NCBI GenBank assembly: GCA_023417515.1
Contig: JAEZFL010000065.1
Coordinates: 1 to 6,350, forward strand
DNA length: 6,350 bases
DNA from: Pseudomonadota bacterium
GTDB lineage: Bacteria > Pseudomonadota > Alphaproteobacteria > Sphingomonadales > Sphingomonadaceae
Direction: 5' to 3'
Within the stretch, counting starts at the first letter, position 1, and each line of letters opens with the position of its first letter. Positions 5,349-6,350 of the stretch are shown here, piece after piece. Both the position numbers and the translations under genes were made by a program. The notes beneath the pieces were generated by a model, which was not told the DNA's origin, made no database searches, and saw nothing but the letters and a program-made list of their open reading frames with translations.

Positions 5349-5993
5349 TCAGACGGCCGGCTTGTCCTCGCCGTCCAGCGGCTGCGGGCGCTTGTCGAAG
5401 ACTTCGTCGACCAGGCCGAACGCCTTGGCTTCCTCGGCGCCGAAGAAGCGGTCGCGCTCCACGGCCTTTTCGATCTCCTCGATCGGCTGGCCGGTGTTCT
5501 GCGCCATCAATTCGTTCATCCGGTGCCGGATGCGCAGGAATTCCTTGGCCTGGATCTCGATGTCCGAAGCCATGCCCTGCGCGCCACCCGAGGGCTGGTG
5601 GATCATGATGCGGGCGTTGGTCAGCGCCACTCGCATGCCCGGCTCGCCGGCGGCCAGCAGGAAGGCGCCCATCGACGCGGCCTGGCCGATGCAGACGGTG
5701 CCGATGCGCGGGCGGATGTAATTCATCGTGTCATGGATCGCCATGCCGGCCGTCACCACGCCGCCCGGCGAGTTGATGTACATGTAGATGTCCTTCTTGG
5801 GGTTCTCGGACTCCAGGAAGAGCAATTGGGCGGTGATCACCGAGGCCATGTGATCCTCGACCCCGCCGGTCAGGAAGATGATCCGCTCGCGCAGCAGGCG
5901 CGAGTAGATGTCGAAGCTGCGCTCGCCGCGATTGGATTGCTCGACCACCATCGGGATGAGGCCATTGACGATATCGAGATGGTCACGAGACAT
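5349..5993 (-). CDS. clpP: ATP-dependent Clp protease proteolytic subunit, copy 2
   Basis: A second complete ClpP of 214 residues, starting MSRDHLDIVNGLIPM. The triad is intact: Ser107 (GQAASMGAF), His132 (MIHQPSGG) and Asp181 (ERDRFF). It aligns with copy 1 without gaps at 195 of 211 positions (about 92%). It keeps the canonical TGQ motif (Gly168) and IFLTG, both as in E. coli, but has Phe152 where copy 1 and E. coli have Ile. The C-terminal tails (PLDGEDKPAV against PMDEDAKSAA) diverge most. An AGGA lies about 10 bases before the ATG, and an RpoH-like promoter lies at 6028-6058. Nucleotide differences are mostly synonymous, so both copies appear to be under selection at the protein level. 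Whether the two form mixed or separate barrels cannot be told from sequence. Confidence 0.95.
   Translation of the reverse strand: MSRDHLDIVNGLIPMVVEQSNRGERSFDIYSRLLRERIIFLTGGVEDHMASVITAQLLFLESENPKKDIYMYINSPGGVVTAGMAIHDTMNYIRPRIGTVCIGQAASMGAFLLAAGEPGMRVALTNARIMIHQPSGGAQGMASDIEIQAKEFLRIRHRMNELMAQNTGQPIEEIEKAVERDRFFGAEEAKAFGLVDEVFDKRPQPLDGEDKPAV
5761..5837 (-). repeat. 77-bp perfect inverted repeat, right arm (inside clpP copy 2)
   Basis: Exact reverse complement of 4791-4867 in clpP copy 1. The centres of the two arms are about 970 bases apart. Confidence 0.9.
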
Positions 5994-6027
5994 GTGGGGA
6001 GGGTCCTGCTTTGTAGATTGTGTCGGT

Positions 6028-6058
6028 CAACATCGGCCGATCACTCTCAACCTTCAAC
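6028..6058 (-). promoter_or_regulatory. Candidate RpoH-like promoter of clpP copy 2
   Basis: On the minus strand GTTG (within GTTGAA, plus positions 6053-6058) is followed after 18 bases by CCGATGTTG (plus positions 6028-6036). Spacing and the CCGATGTTG block are the same as at clpP copy 1; the first base of the -35 is G instead of C, so it may be weaker. The spacer sequences of the two promoters are unrelated, so the shared blocks are not simply part of one long repeat. The site begins 12 bases after the stop of the upstream oxidoreductase gene, indicating that clpP copy 2 has its own promoter. Confidence 0.45.
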
Positions 6059-6070
6059 CCCCTCCCCGCC

Positions 6071-6350
6071 TCAGGCCGGGACGAGCGACTTCAACGGCAC
6101 CTCGGGATCGGCGAGCGAGGCGGGGTCAGCGGCAACATGGTGGAGCACGAGCCCCCTGCCCTGCGCATAGTCGCGGACGGCGTTCACGCAGTCGAGAGCG
6201 ATGACTCGGCCTTCACGCAGGTAGATGATCGAGAAGCTGCGCGTGGCGGGATCGCCGCGGGTGACGGTCGCGTCATGCCCCTGGCTGAGACCGACGGTCT
6301 GGAGCTTCAAATCAAATTGGTTCGACCAGAACCAGGGCAGAGCATCATAA
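6071..6350 (-). CDS. FAD-dependent oxidoreductase of the ferredoxin-reductase type, C-terminal part
   Basis: Partial gene: the last 92 residues before the stop at 6071-6073, with the rest beyond 6350. The visible part begins YDALPWFWSNQFDLKLQ and continues VGLSQGHDATVTRGD, SFSIIYLREGRVIALDCVN and a C-terminal LADPEVPLKSLVPA. This is the C-terminal dimerisation/reductase domain of the putidaredoxin/rhodocoxin reductase family, proteins of about 400 residues that pass electrons from NAD(P)H through FAD to a [2Fe-2S] ferredoxin, often serving a cytochrome P450 or dioxygenase. The FAD and NAD sites are outside the window, and no ferredoxin or oxygenase gene is seen here. A TTG at 6308-6310 is an internal Leu codon, since the frame stays open and in-family to the window edge. 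Confidence 0.85.
   Translation of the reverse strand, partial: YDALPWFWSNQFDLKLQTVGLSQGHDATVTRGDPATRSFSIIYLREGRVIALDCVNAVRDYAQGRGLVLHHVAADPASLADPEVPLKSLVPA

Noticed and set aside
4641..5993. The clpP inverted pair as an assembly artefact
   Set aside because: The copies differ at many bases, mostly synonymous, and have different upstream sequences and C-terminal tails, so they are not a duplicated contig end. Long-read confirmation is still sensible.
5298..6170. A 290-codon open frame antisense to clpP copy 2, with a relative antisense to copy 1 (4332-5129)
   Set aside because: The two resemble each other only because the clpP genes do. They are His/Asp/Leu-rich mirror translations with no motif.

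Overview
The window looks like chromosomal DNA from a high-GC alphaproteobacterium, most likely Sphingomonadales (Sphingomonas-like). The grounds are the trigger factor with a His/Cys cluster and a Lys/Ala-rich tail, the ClpP sequences, a palindromic intergenic repeat of a type I recall from sphingomonad genomes, and strong GC bias throughout. That assignment rests on recognition by eye, not on a search. Most of the content is housekeeping. I see no CRISPR array, transposase, phage gene or recognisable defence system.

Layout, left to right. (1) 1-678, minus strand: N-terminal 226 residues of an exported M28-family peptidase with a PA-like region, cut by the window edge. (2) 819-903, plus: tRNA-Leu(UAG) with encoded CCA and a sigma70-like promoter just upstream. 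(3) 985-2529, plus: tig, trigger factor, with an unusual C-terminal extension. (4) 2538-2683: an imperfect palindromic repeat filling most of the gap. (5) 2699-3709, plus: a GT2 glycosyltransferase with two C-terminal membrane segments. (6) 3699-about 3924, minus: a small single-pass membrane protein whose 5' end seems interrupted at a run of five G. (7) 3944-4243, minus: a PspC-domain protein, followed by a 13-bp hairpin. (8) 4244-4640: non-coding, holding a candidate heat-shock promoter. (9) 4641-5279, plus, and 5349-5993, minus: two complete clpP genes about 92% identical in protein, pointing at each other across 69 bp. (10) 6071-6350, minus: C-terminal 92 residues of a ferredoxin-reductase-type FAD oxidoreductase, cut by the window edge.

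The theme is protein quality control. Trigger factor receives nascent chains at the ribosome and ClpP degrades proteins fed to it by Clp ATPases; tig and clpP are neighbours in many proteobacteria. Here they lie about 2.1 kb apart, separated by unrelated envelope genes, and clpX is not in view.

The feature most worth attention is the convergent clpP pair. Both copies keep the Ser-His-Asp triad, both appear to carry the same RpoH-like promoter layout, and their mutual similarity includes a 77-bp perfect inverted repeat. This suggests a duplication kept under selection and perhaps homogenised by gene conversion.
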